A stretch of 64,000 nt of DNA from Salinicoccus cyprini (GCF_007713705.1 NZ_VMSJ01000001.1:1-64000), one strand, 5' to 3'. Positions 1 to 7,184 are shown, numbered from the stretch's first letter. The notes: generated from the sequence alone by a model not told the origin. Numbers and translations: made by a program.

Positions 1-254
1 TTATCTCATCGGTTGCCGCCAGGAGAAACCATATCCAAGAAAATCATTAAACTACCACACACCACTGGAAGTCTTTTTGAGTTACATGGGTGACAAGCAA
101 CTGTCTAGCTTATTTTGACAAACGAAAAATGTATAACCTAAAAAATATATGAGATATATTTTAAGTGAAGTTCTTTGAATCAAGTTCGTAAATAAATATA
201 TCTTACTAGTGAGTAACATGTTGATATAATGCAGATTACTATAATTAATTTCCA
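1..254. other. AT-rich gene-free stretch, possible island remnant
   Basis: No convincing coding frame, tRNA or rRNA is visible. The sequence is clearly more AT-rich than the rest of the window. If a normal tmRNA ended at 298, this interval should contain the alanine-rich tag reading frame or at least GC-rich pseudoknots. No Ala-Ala-stop tag end is found. Bases 20-63 carry a GAAACC and a TAAACTAC block that weakly recall the last pseudoknot region of staphylococcal tmRNA, but the following hairpin half is absent. It may be the end of an element integrated at ssrA lying to the left of the window. This is an inference. Confidence 0.4.
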
Positions 255-298
255 GGTAACGTAGTCTCTGGAGGTGGGTTCGACTCCCGCCGTCTCCA
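255..298 (+). ncRNA. ssrA: tmRNA 3' end (partial ssrA) or att duplicate of it
   Basis: Bases 273-298 form a tmRNA/tRNA-like T arm (GTGGG, loop TTCGACT, CCCGC) followed by GTCTCCA with an encoded CCA. Bases 255-271 resemble the P2 strand that precedes the T arm in Bacillus tmRNA. The 5' half of the molecule is not in the window and upstream DNA does not look like tmRNA. The 15-mer at 285-299 lies in the part of ssrA used as an integration site by staphylococcal islands. Either this is the end of the working gene or the distal attachment repeat of an integrated element. Confidence 0.55.
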
Positions 299-320
299 TA
301 AGAATCAAACAAAATATTGA

Positions 321-352
321 CCTCCGATCCATTATTGGATCGGAGGTTTTTT
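321..352 (+). terminator. intrinsic terminator after ssrA 3' end
   Basis: A perfect 10-bp stem (CCTCCGATCC / GGATCGGAGG) with a 6-base loop is followed by six T. It sits 22 bases after the tmRNA CCA end, as expected for the native ssrA terminator. Confidence 0.9.
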
Positions 353-386
353 ATGTGAAATCTACCAGAAAGATACTCTATTTCTG

Positions 387-412
387 GTTTTGATGAATAA
401 GTCCGTGGGTAC
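387..412 (+). promoter_or_regulatory. SigB-like promoter of the universal stress gene
   Basis: GTTTTG, a 14-base spacer and GGGTAC match the general-stress sigma B pattern (GTTTAA - 12 to 15 - GGGTAT) with few mismatches. It lies 70 bases upstream of a universal stress protein start, a gene class commonly under SigB in Bacillus and staphylococci. Sequence-based call only. Confidence 0.5.
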
Positions 413-482
413 ACTCTAAGAAAAGTAAAAGAGCGCTGATTCAGATTCACGAACATTACTAAAAACAAAGAGGTGTGTAGAA

Positions 483-905
483 ATGTACAAGAATATACTG
501 CTTCCGTATGATTTCGGAAATTCATTCAATAATGTGCCGGAACAGTTGGCGAAACTGACAGACAATAGTGAAGAAGCGAAAATCACAATTTTCAACGTAA
601 TTGCAGAGAGTGACCAGGTAGATAATGTGAAGTATCAAGGCAAGCATTTTCAGGATATCATCAACGATAAAACTGAGGATCTTAAACCTTTCACTGATCA
701 GTTGGATGAACTCGGAATCGACTATACAACCCGGTTCAGAGTAGGGCGTGTAGTCAATGAACTTCTGAAAGAGATAAACGAGAATGATTATGAAATTGTT
801 GTGATGAGCAATAGGCGCTCAAAACGGGAAATAAAGCATGTGCTCGGACACGTGACACATAAAGTGGCAAAACGCGTCAATACACCGGTTCTGATCATCA
901 AATGA
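483..905 (+). CDS. universal stress protein (UspA family)
   Basis: A 140-residue cytoplasmic protein of single-domain Usp length. It opens with the typical YKNILLPYDFGNSFNN strand-loop and closes with the family's terminal strand TPVLIIK (about 134-140). The usual nucleotide-binding G-x2-G-x9-G-[S/T] motif is degenerate: the region around residues 110-128 (NRRSKREIKHVLGHVTHKV) lacks the first glycines. It may therefore be a non-ATP-binding Usp. The ATG follows an AGAGGTG ribosome binding site. The gene stands alone between the ssrA-type terminator and a convergent terminator, behind a SigB-like promoter, which fits a stress-induced role. The exact function of such proteins is unknown. Confidence 0.88.
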   Translation: MYKNILLPYDFGNSFNNVPEQLAKLTDNSEEAKITIFNVIAESDQVDNVKYQGKHFQDIINDKTEDLKPFTDQLDELGIDYTTRFRVGRVVNELLKEINENDYEIVVMSNRRSKREIKHVLGHVTHKVAKRVNTPVLIIK

Positions 906-1001
906 TCATGAACATCAAGTCTAGTTTGGATTATCGGATTCTCCATTTTAATATACTAAAATGATCTGAAATTCCTATACTTTTGTATAACTGGTCATAA
1001 A

Positions 1002-1047
1002 AACTGCACCTCGTCTGTTGGACACATCCAACAGATGGGGTGCAGTT
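1002..1047. terminator. bidirectional terminator between usp and DUF305 gene
   Basis: Arms AACTGCACC / GGTGCAGTT enclose a second matching pair TCTGTTGGA / TCCAACAGA around a 4-base loop. A run of T is present on the minus-strand side (TTTTTATG), so the hairpin clearly serves the minus-strand gene. It probably also stops the convergent usp transcript. Confidence 0.8.
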
Positions 1048-1075
1048 CATCTTTATGAAAAGTAGGCTGGCTATT

Positions 1076-1531
1076 CTAATCTTCCTCTTCTTCCAGGTCG
1101 TCAATCAGCTTCTTCATCTCTTCAATTTCCCTGCGCTGTGCTTTTATGATTTCCTGTGACAGCTTTTCTACCCGTGGGTCTGTAATCTGGGCGCGTTCAC
1201 TCGTCAGAATTGCGATGGAGTGATGGGGAATCATTGCCTGCATATAATCGACATCATCCACAAACTGCTGGCTGCGCGCCATCCATAATGAGCCTGCAAT
1301 CAACAGGGCGCTGACCAGGTATATGGCAATGTTCGCTTTCTTGTTCGTATACATATGACGCATGAAGAACAGCATGACAATGGCCATGGTGGCTCCCATA
1401 TAGACACCCATGTATGTACGCATTTCACTGAAGAAAAGATGGTTCCATTGGAAGACGGTGGAATACATCAAGGCATACATGATGAGTGTGGATGTCAGTA
1501 CCATAGCGAAAAAGTTGCCGTATTTTTTCAT
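1076..1531 (-). CDS. DUF305 membrane protein
   Basis: A 151-residue membrane protein. Three hydrophobic helices occupy about residues 5-27, 40-58 and 67-82. A soluble C-terminal DUF305 segment carries the hallmark MIPHH (100-104) with its HH pair, suggestive of metal binding, and the protein ends in a charged coiled tail (IEEMKKLIDDLEEEED). The ATG at 1531 is preferred because a GGAG lies eight bases before it. The upstream in-frame TTG at 1552 would place that site inside the gene. Proteins of this family occur near copper and other metal-handling genes, but nothing nearby supports such a role here. The substrate is unknown. Confidence 0.8.
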   Translation of the reverse strand: MKKYGNFFAMVLTSTLIMYALMYSTVFQWNHLFFSEMRTYMGVYMGATMAIVMLFFMRHMYTNKKANIAIYLVSALLIAGSLWMARSQQFVDDVDYMQAMIPHHSIAILTSERAQITDPRVEKLSQEIIKAQRREIEEMKKLIDDLEEEED

Positions 1532-1682
1532 TTTGATCTTCTCCTTTTTCAATAATAGTGTTTCTAATGCGTTACTTGATTATTCCCGCCGGCTTTCTAC
1601 TGTAAACTGCCCTCTGCTCCCCTTACTTGCAGGATTATAACTCTCTTATTCAGGGTAAGTAACTTTTGAAGGGTGATGCTTC

Positions 1683-2054
1683 ATGAAGAAACGAGGCCGT
1701 ATTGAACAGCTATGGGCGTATGAAAAGTACAGGGTCATGTATCATAGCCAGAAGCATTATGAGCAGATACGTGCGGCTTTGAAGGGCGAACCGTCCTATG
1801 ATGCAGTGGCACATCTCATTGAATCGGCAAAAGCGGTACCGCCGACACGAGGCTCCATGGTGAATGCGTTCGATCATATGTGGGGGTATTTCAAGAACAG
1901 GTGTGATGAAGCGGAAAAGGTGCAGTATGGGAAATTGAAGCATGATTTCCTATCAGGTGATACACCTGATTCGGCAGTCATTGCATTTCTGCACGACCTG
2001 TCGGAAAAATATAATGTGGAATATCTGTGCCAGTCATCATTACTTGAGCTGTAG
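1683..2054 (+). CDS. DUF1722 (YbgA-type) domain protein
   Basis: A 123-residue stand-alone protein matching the DUF1722/YbgA domain, which elsewhere is often fused behind DUF523. Recognisable pieces are the N-terminal YEKYRVMYHSQKHYEQI block, the central NAFDHMWGYFKN (about 62-73, compare NALQHxxGYFK in the family) and the C-terminal FLHDLSEKYNVEYLCQS. No membrane segment or signal peptide is seen. The biochemical role is unknown. It is transcribed toward the MurE-like ligase with a 107-base gap and no clear terminator between them, so the two could be co-transcribed. Start ATG 1683 follows GAAGGGTG. Confidence 0.75.
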   Translation: MKKRGRIEQLWAYEKYRVMYHSQKHYEQIRAALKGEPSYDAVAHLIESAKAVPPTRGSMVNAFDHMWGYFKNRCDEAEKVQYGKLKHDFLSGDTPDSAVIAFLHDLSEKYNVEYLCQSSLLEL

Positions 2055-2161
2055 AAATAAGAAAAATGTGCTTCATACGGTTTTAAATTTATTGCATTTG
2101 CTTTATAGTTGAAAGAAGTGGCACGAGTAAATTTACCACAGAGTAGCCGAAGGGGAATTTA

Positions 2162-3619
2162 ATGAAGGTATTTGAAGTTATAGAAGCGATCAAAGAGAAT
2201 ATAGCCAAACACAATCTATCAGAGTCAGTACGTATGCAGGATGAAGTCCGTGGGATTACTTCAATGTATCAGGATCTTTGTGCAGGGGATGTATTCATGC
2301 TGAAGGCGTCAGGAAATTCCGGAAAGTACCTGGAAGCGGCACTCGAATATGCACCGGGACTCATCATCACTGATTTCAAAGCGGATGCATTCAAAGCATT
2401 CCACAATCAGGTTGATATCATCTATATCAGGAACTATAACGATGTATCCATCAGAATGGTGGAGCTTTTTTATGGAAAACATATGAACCAGCTGAAATAT
2501 ATTGCTGTCACAGGCACCAACGGCAAGACGACAACGAGCCATTTCATCGGGCGCCTGCTATCCGAACTCGGACTCAAAGTAGCGACTGTGGGGACATTGG
2601 GGATTTTCGATCATACATATGAAAAAGTGGTGTTCACACATTCGACGCCGACGACGCCGATGCACTTCGAGTTTGCGGAGGTCATCAAGTACTTTGCGCT
2701 GCGCGATTATGACTACATTGTCTATGAAGCCACCTCCATTGCGCTCGATCAGCGGCGGACGGACTTCATCAGCAACGAGATCGGTGTATTCAACAATTTC
2801 AGTCCAGAGCACCTGGACTACCATAAGACGATGGAGAACTATCTGGCTTCCAAACTGAAGCTTGCTTCATTAAGTGAACAGTGTCTCGTCAATGCAGATG
2901 TTCCCGAATACCGGAGCATCATGGACGATTCATACCATTTCTCGAAGCACCAGGATACGTACTACCGCTTCCGCACCGACATCGATCATATCGATCTTCG
3001 TGTGGGTGCTGCCCATTATACTGTAAAACCACGGTTCCTTGGGGGACATAACTACATCAATCTGGCGACAAGCATATTCACTCTGCTGAAGCTCGGGTAT
3101 GATGTGGATGCGGTCATCGATGCTTCCCGCAAGATCAGCCCGCCGGTCCACCGCTTCGAGCTGTTCTCGAAAAACACATACGACTTCATTCTTGATTTCG
3201 CGCATACGCCAATCGCAATCAATGAATCCATCATCAACGCCATGAAGTATGCGGAGAAGGTCGATAAGAAGCTGATTGTCATGGTCACCGGCATCGGTCT
3301 CAGAGGTTATGAGAAGATCCGGATGACAATGGAGATGGTGCCTGAGAACCTCCATCGTCTCGTACTAGCTGCAGAGCAGGTCGGCTATGAGGATGAGTAC
3401 GAAATATTGAAGATGATGCAGTCCTCGCTGCCTGAATCATATGATGAAACGAATACGATTACAGCAATTTCCAGACAGGAAGGCATTGTCCAGGCCATCA
3501 ATCATGCGGATGACGCGTCCGTCATTCTGCTGACAGGCATCAATGAACCCCAGCACTACCGGGGCGAACTGCTTGCACATGATGACAAGGCATTCATCTT
3601 CAGCTATCTGGACAAATAA
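2162..3619 (+). CDS. divergent MurE-like Mur ligase
   Basis: 485 residues with the three-domain Mur ligase layout. The shortened N-terminal domain has VRGIT (29-33) and GDVFMLKASG. The central ATPase has the P-loop VTGTNGKTTT (116-125), an ATSIALDQRR block and HLDYH (218-222), and a lysine after it (K231) is a candidate carbamylated residue. The C-terminal domain begins near FAHTP (346-350). Closest is MurE, which adds the third residue of the peptidoglycan stem peptide, but the usual GGDRDxxKRPxM segment is replaced by VTGIGLRGYEKIR (374-386). The conserved substrate-selective DNPR-type motif is not recognisable either. It may be a diverged MurE or a ligase for another acyl acceptor. The start has a good AAGGGGA site. 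Confidence 0.8.
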   Translation: MKVFEVIEAIKENIAKHNLSESVRMQDEVRGITSMYQDLCAGDVFMLKASGNSGKYLEAALEYAPGLIITDFKADAFKAFHNQVDIIYIRNYNDVSIRMVELFYGKHMNQLKYIAVTGTNGKTTTSHFIGRLLSELGLKVATVGTLGIFDHTYEKVVFTHSTPTTPMHFEFAEVIKYFALRDYDYIVYEATSIALDQRRTDFISNEIGVFNNFSPEHLDYHKTMENYLASKLKLASLSEQCLVNADVPEYRSIMDDSYHFSKHQDTYYRFRTDIDHIDLRVGAAHYTVKPRFLGGHNYINLATSIFTLLKLGYDVDAVIDASRKISPPVHRFELFSKNTYDFILDFAHTPIAINESIINAMKYAEKVDKKLIVMVTGIGLRGYEKIRMTMEMVPENLHRLVLAAEQVGYEDEYEILKMMQSSLPESYDETNTITAISRQEGIVQAINHADDASVILLTGINEPQHYRGELLAHDDKAFIFSYLDK

Positions 3620-3621
3620 AA

Positions 3622-3646
3622 AAGACACTTCATTGAAAAGTGTCTT
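3622..3646. terminator. bidirectional terminator
   Basis: A 9-bp stem AAGACACTT / AAGTGTCTT with a 7-base loop. The A run before it gives a T tract on the minus strand for the DUF3243 gene. It also lies 3 bases past the MurE-like stop. Confidence 0.8.
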
Positions 3647-3666
3647 CTACTTGCTATAGTGAATGC

Positions 3667-3987
3667 CTAGCCATTCGTTTTCTGTGCCATTCTGACAAGC
3701 ACTCTTGCGACTGTATCTTTTTCTTCGCTGCTGTCTGTTGATTTCCAGAGCTGTTTCAGTACCTGCTCCTCGCGGTTGCGTGGTTCTTCATGACCTGCAA
3801 GGTAGTCAGCAACTCTTTTCGCTGCTTTGGACAGCTGGTCTTCGTCCATGCCCAGTTTTTCACCTTTGGAGACCTGATCGCCGAGATAATTGATGAACTT
3901 GTTGTAGCTCTCAAGAATCTGATCTTTGTCTTCCTGATCCATGTTCTGTGCTTTTTGTTCTGGATTATTCATTTCTTCGTTAGCCAT
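3667..3987 (-). CDS. DUF3243 family protein (YmfJ-like)
   Basis: A 106-residue soluble acidic protein. The region from about residue 27 on (YNKFINYLGDQVSKGEKLGM ... ADYLAGHEEPRNREEQVLKQLW) matches DUF3243, a small Firmicutes family including Bacillus YmfJ. The family function is not established. Residues 1-25 form a hydrophilic, probably disordered extension rich in Glu, Asn and Gln. The start is supported by a strong AGGAGG before the ATG. It is a monocistronic gene, convergent with the MurE-like ligase and divergent from aroD. Confidence 0.8.
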   Translation of the reverse strand: MANEEMNNPEQKAQNMDQEDKDQILESYNKFINYLGDQVSKGEKLGMDEDQLSKAAKRVADYLAGHEEPRNREEQVLKQLWKSTDSSEEKDTVARVLVRMAQKTNG

Positions 3988-4043
3988 TCTTAATTCCTCC
4001 TATAATTTTCTAATGTCGTAATAATACGCACCGTATTCCAATT

Positions 4044-4085
4044 TGGGAGTGTAGTGTCATGAGCTTCCGGTAGAAATGGGAGTGT
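4044..4085. repeat. TGGGAGTGT direct repeat in divergent intergenic region
   Basis: The 9-mer TGGGAGTGT occurs at 4044-4052 and again at 4077-4085 in the same orientation, exactly 33 bases apart, about three helical turns. It lies between the divergent DUF3243 and aroD genes. A dimeric regulator site is possible, but no known regulator is recognised. Confidence 0.35.
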
Positions 4086-4237
4086 CCGGATTATTAATGC
4101 TCTAATCATATGATAGCCTTTTCCTGGCACACTTAAACAATTTTATATCCAGTAACGGAAGTTTGATATTATATTTGAATTTTCTCGATACTTTCTATAT
4201 TGTATATAAATAAATAGCGATGATGAGAGGGATATGT

Positions 4238-4981
4238 ATGAATGTTAAAGGTGTGGATATCGGAAGTGGGCAGCCGAAGGTGGTGGTTTCTTTCTCGAAT
4301 CATTCGAAGGAGACGGTGGATGAGGAGATACAGGGTGTGCTGGACAATCCATCGGCAGTCGATGTTATTGAAATCAGAAGTGATGCATTTGATGCGCTGA
4401 GTCATGAAGCGCACCTCGCGCTCGTCAATCATATTATCGAGTCATTGAAGGACTACCCGATTCTCTATACTTACCGGACCCAGAGTGAAGGCGGCAAGGG
4501 TCAGAAGACGGCGGTCGAGTATGAATCGCTGCTCAATTCGGTGCTCGATGAGTGTGACATCCAGCTGATTGATGTTGAATTCTTCATGTACGAAGACATT
4601 GTTGATGCACTTATCGAGAAAGCGAAGCGAAAAGGAGTGCTGGTCGTGCTGAGCCAGCATGATTTCAGGGATACGCCGGACTTTGATGAAATAATGGCAA
4701 CATACAAGGATATGAATGAACGCGGCGGTGATATTCTGAAGCTCGCCTACAACCCTGCGGATGGCCGCGATGTCCTCAGCATTCTGACTGCGGTACATGA
4801 TGCGCGCCAGCAGCTGAAGTGCCAGGTGGTCGGCATCAGCATGGGAGAGCTTGGCAAGATTACACGTGTAGCAGGCGGCGTTTTCGGCTCCTGCCTGACT
4901 TATGGCTATATTTCACACAAGGCAGCACCCGGGCAGTTCCATGTACAGGATCTGAAAAACAACTTGAAGATATTTGAATAG
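4238..4981 (+). CDS. aroD: type I 3-dehydroquinate dehydratase
   Basis: Cytoplasmic shikimate-pathway enzyme converting 3-dehydroquinate to 3-dehydroshikimate through a Schiff base. Type I signatures are present: E45 and R47 in VIEIRSD, catalytic H141 in SQHDF, and the Schiff-base lysine K168 in ILKLAYNP. The C-terminal SCLTYGYISHKAAPGQF block contributes to phosphate and carboxylate binding. At 247 residues it has normal length. ATG 4238 is chosen over 4220 because GAGAGGGAT precedes it at proper spacing. As in staphylococci it leads into the thioredoxin / ArsC-like / gcvH group. The nitroreductase often found next to aroD in Staphylococcus is absent. Confidence 0.95.
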   Translation: MNVKGVDIGSGQPKVVVSFSNHSKETVDEEIQGVLDNPSAVDVIEIRSDAFDALSHEAHLALVNHIIESLKDYPILYTYRTQSEGGKGQKTAVEYESLLNSVLDECDIQLIDVEFFMYEDIVDALIEKAKRKGVLVVLSQHDFRDTPDFDEIMATYKDMNERGGDILKLAYNPADGRDVLSILTAVHDARQQLKCQVVGISMGELGKITRVAGGVFGSCLTYGYISHKAAPGQFHVQDLKNNLKIFE

Positions 4982-4989
4982 AAAATAAA

Positions 4990-5016
4990 AACGTCCTGCT
5001 CGACGAGCTGGACGTT
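4990..5016. terminator. bidirectional terminator between aroD and thioredoxin
   Basis: AACGTCC / GGACGTT arms continue inward as GCT / AGC. An A run precedes and a TTTG run follows, so the hairpin can act on both strands between the convergent genes. Confidence 0.75.
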
Positions 5017-5024
5017 TGTCGTAT

Positions 5025-5345
5025 CTAGAGGGTGTTCTGGAGGAAATCCTTGACCGATTCCGGTGATTTGGCATCTGCAGAGTGCAGATGGCCGAGCTTC
5101 TCGCCATTCTGGAAGATGAGCAGGCTTGGAATGCCCATGACGTCATTTTCATCTGCCGCTTCAGGCAGCTCGTCACGATTGAGCTCGTACCAGTCGATCT
5201 GGTTGTACTCTTCGAGGATCGGGTCGATGAACATGTTCATGCGCGTGCAGTCCGGGCACCAGTCTGCAAAGAATTTGATGATGATCTTATCATCGCCCTG
5301 TATTTTCTCTTTATAGTCATCATACTGTCTGATCGCTTCCATCAT
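5025..5345 (-). CDS. thioredoxin family protein (WCPDC)
   Basis: A 106-residue cytoplasmic thioredoxin-fold protein. The active site WCPDC has Cys 30 and Cys 33, and the cis-proline loop is VMGIPSLLIF. The CPDC pair differs from the CGPC of housekeeping thioredoxin, so its redox potential and partner are probably different. No signal peptide is seen. The first of two consecutive ATG codons follows AAAGGAG. The ortholog sits in the same place next to aroD in staphylococci. The reductase and substrates are unknown. Confidence 0.85.
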   Translation of the reverse strand: MMEAIRQYDDYKEKIQGDDKIIIKFFADWCPDCTRMNMFIDPILEEYNQIDWYELNRDELPEAADENDVMGIPSLLIFQNGEKLGHLHSADAKSPESVKDFLQNTL

Positions 5346-5423
5346 AAGTACTCCTTTATCAATTTATTTAGCTTCATTCTATCATCTTTCATTCGGAATA
5401 TGGAAGATACATGCTTATTTGGC

Positions 5424-5453
5424 TTGCAATGGCGAACAGCTTTTACGTATATT
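5424..5453 (+). promoter_or_regulatory. candidate SigA promoter of ArsC/Spx-like gene
   Basis: TTGCAA (5424-5429), an 18-base spacer and TATATT (5448-5453) lie 30 bases upstream of the next gene. This is a plausible vegetative promoter by eye. Confidence 0.45.
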
Positions 5454-5483
5454 AAAAGTAAGAAACCTTCTGGAGGATGACGA

Positions 5484-5840
5484 ATGATTACATTTTATGA
5501 ATACCCGAAATGCACTACATGCCGCAAAGGAAAGAAATTTCTTCAGGACAGTGGCGTCGAGTTCGACAGCGTCGACATGGTGAAAAGTCCACCGAGTGCC
5601 GAGGTGCTTCGTGAGCTCTTGGAAACTTCCGGCACGGATATAGACATGCTTTTCAATAAAAGGGGTAGAAAGTATAAGGACCTAGATCTGAATGATCGTC
5701 TCGATGACATGTCCCGGGATGAAAAACTTGCACTGCTTTCCTCGGACGGCATGCTGATCAAGCGTCCACTGCTATACGATGGTACAAGCGTGCTGCTCGG
5801 CTTCAAAGAGGCGGAATACAGGAAGCTCGTGAGCAGCTAG
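5484..5840 (+). CDS. ArsC/Spx-family thioredoxin-fold protein
   Basis: 118 residues with an N-terminal CTTC motif (10-13) in YPKCTTCRKGKKFL, followed by the ArsC-type fold and a conserved LIKRPLL segment (about 91-97). The family includes arsenate reductases, Spx and MgsR. The motif alone does not separate an enzyme from an RNA polymerase-binding regulator. The C-terminal part lacks clear Spx hallmarks, and the location next to gcvH matches the uncharacterised staphylococcal ArsC-like gene. It is preceded by GGAGGATG and probably transcribed with gcvH (68-base gap). Confidence 0.8.
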   Translation: MITFYEYPKCTTCRKGKKFLQDSGVEFDSVDMVKSPPSAEVLRELLETSGTDIDMLFNKRGRKYKDLDLNDRLDDMSRDEKLALLSSDGMLIKRPLLYDGTSVLLGFKEAEYRKLVSS

Positions 5841-5908
5841 ATTAGCCTTGCCTTCACAGTGGGACTTATGAGATTATATGAGTGTAGTAGAAAAAGGAGG
5901 TTATTGTC

Positions 5909-6289
5909 GTGGCAACACCTAAAGAATACAAGTATTCAGAAGATCATGAATGGGTCAAAGTTGAAGATGGCAAGGCAACAATCGGTATTACGGAATTCGC
6001 TCAATCCGAGCTCGGTGATATTGTTTTTGTAGAACTGCCTGCTGAAGGTGATGAACTCACTACCGGCGAATCTTTCGGCAGCGTTGAATCCGTCAAGACG
6101 GTCTCTGAACTCTACGCACCTGTCAGTGGTACTGTAGTTGAAATCAATGAAGGACTGGAAGACAGCCCGGAGCTTGTCAATGAATCTCCATATGAAGGCG
6201 CATGGATGGTTGTTGTTGAACTGTCCGACGAATCCCAACTTGATAAATTGATGAATGCCGATGCCTATGATGAAATGGTGGACGCATAA
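5909..6289 (+). CDS. gcvH: glycine cleavage system H protein
   Basis: 126-residue lipoyl carrier of the glycine cleavage system, which shuttles the aminomethyl group between the P, T and L proteins. In several Firmicutes it also serves as the entry point for lipoyl relay to other enzymes. The lipoylated lysine is K63 in [10 protein letters not shown], and the N-terminal YSEDHEWV signature is intact. GTG start codon at 5909 with a strong AAGGAGG eight bases before. No gcvT, gcvP or ligase gene is adjacent, but lipA is elsewhere in the window. A strong terminator follows. Confidence 0.96.
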   Translation: MATPKEYKYSEDHEWVKVEDGKATIGITEFAQSELGDIVFVELPAEGDELTTGESFGSVESVKTVSELYAPVSGTVVEINEGLEDSPELVNESPYEGAWMVVVELSDESQLDKLMNADAYDEMVDA

Positions 6290-6295
6290 AGTGTA

Positions 6296-6323
6296 AACTC
6301 TGGACCCGGTCTGGAGTTTTTTT
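6296..6323 (+). terminator. terminator after gcvH
   Basis: A 10-bp stem with two G-T pairs (AACTCTGGAC / GTCTGGAGTT) and a 3-base loop, then a T run. Confidence 0.85.
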
Positions 6324-6350
6324 AAAAATATCATACCAAGGGTGATGACT

Positions 6351-6758
6351 ATGTATTTTTCCGATAAAGTGCTTATTGTCGAAGGAAAGACGGATAAACG
6401 GCGTATCGAAGAAGTCCTGATTGAACCTGTACAGATCATATGCACCCATGGTACAATGGGTATCGCAAAATTGGATGATATTCTCGACCAGCTGAATGGT
6501 TCTGAAATCTATATTCTGTCCGACGCAGATAAAGAAGGCAGAAACATACGGAAATGGTTTAAAAAACACTTGAGTGAAAGCACACATATATATATCGACC
6601 CGAAGTTCGGTGAGGTGGGCCGCTGCCCGCGGGACTATCTCGCCAATGTCCTCATGAGACATGATTTCTATGTAGATACGAGCCTGATCATGAAAGGTAA
6701 GTTCAGTAATGATGAAAGAATCCAGAGTACAAGATATTACCAGCCGTATTCAGTCTGA
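6351..6758 (+). CDS. toprim domain protein (RNase M5-like, short)
   Basis: A 135-residue protein with the toprim metal-binding glutamate in VEGKTDK (E11) and the DxD motif in LSDADKEG (D58, D60). This fold occurs in primases, topoisomerases and RNase M5. It is too short for full RnmV and resembles the small toprim protein at the same position next to gcvH in staphylococci. A nuclease or nucleotidyl-transfer role is likely but untested. ATG 6351 is chosen because AAGGGTG lies at correct distance, while GTG 6342 and ATG 6345 overlap that site. Its 3' end overlaps the next gene by 50 bases, so translation may be coupled. Confidence 0.82.
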   Translation: MYFSDKVLIVEGKTDKRRIEEVLIEPVQIICTHGTMGIAKLDDILDQLNGSEIYILSDADKEGRNIRKWFKKHLSESTHIYIDPKFGEVGRCPRDYLANVLMRHDFYVDTSLIMKGKFSNDERIQSTRYYQPYSV

Positions 6759-7026
6759 AGAGACGCTGATCATATTCGGCTATGCGCCGATATGTGCCAA
6801 CTGCCAGATTGCCGAGCGGATGCTCGACGTGGTGGCGGAATTGAGAAACTTCTCATATGCATCAATCGATCTGAACTACCAGAAGGACTTTATTGAAACA
6901 TATGAGATCAGATCCACGCCGGCACTGCTGCTGTTCAAAAATGGCGAACTCACAAAAGAAATATATGCATTCCAGTCGGTTCCCTATCTGACTGAAGTAA
7001 TGGATGAATTCCTTGTTGACGAATAG
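6709..7026 (+). CDS. thioredoxin-like protein (CANC motif)
   Basis: A 105-residue thioredoxin-fold protein with CANC (Cys 29, Cys 32) in GYAPICANCQIAE and a cis-proline loop IRSTPALLLFKNGE. The tryptophan usually before the first cysteine is replaced by isoleucine. It starts 50 bases inside the toprim gene in another frame, with only a weak AAAGGT before ATG 6709, so re-initiation after toprim translation is likely. It is the last gene before the SAM riboswitch of metNIQ. Substrate is unknown. Confidence 0.8.
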   Translation: MMKESRVQDITSRIQSEETLIIFGYAPICANCQIAERMLDVVAELRNFSYASIDLNYQKDFIETYEIRSTPALLLFKNGELTKEIYAFQSVPYLTEVMDEFLVDE

Positions 7027-7063
7027 GAATACAGATGGTACTATTAATAACAATCTAATAAAA

Positions 7064-7172
7064 ACTCTTATCAAGAGTGGTGGAGGGAAGTGCCCTATGA
7101 AACCACGGCAACCGTCATTACGACAAGGTGCCAATTCACATGATCGATTTGATCGAAGATGAGAGGCTGATG
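7064..7172 (+). promoter_or_regulatory. SAM-I riboswitch (S-box) aptamer
   Basis: Conserved S-box blocks appear in order: CTTATCAAGAG, GGTGGAGGGA, the GCCC-ATGAAACC stretch, CGGCAACC, AGGTGCCAATTC and a closing GATGAGAGG that pairs with the first block. The aptamer senses S-adenosylmethionine. When SAM is bound, the downstream terminator forms and metNIQ is switched off. Confidence 0.95.
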
Positions 7173-7184
7173 GTCGAAACCAAT

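Noticed and set aside
64-254. Group I intron in tmRNA
   Set aside because: Such introns are known in some ssrA genes, but no P7-type core or intron length is visible here.
82-525. 147-residue minus-strand reading frame over the left edge
   Set aside because: It overlaps the start of the universal stress gene and the tmRNA end, has no ribosome binding site and encodes no recognisable protein.
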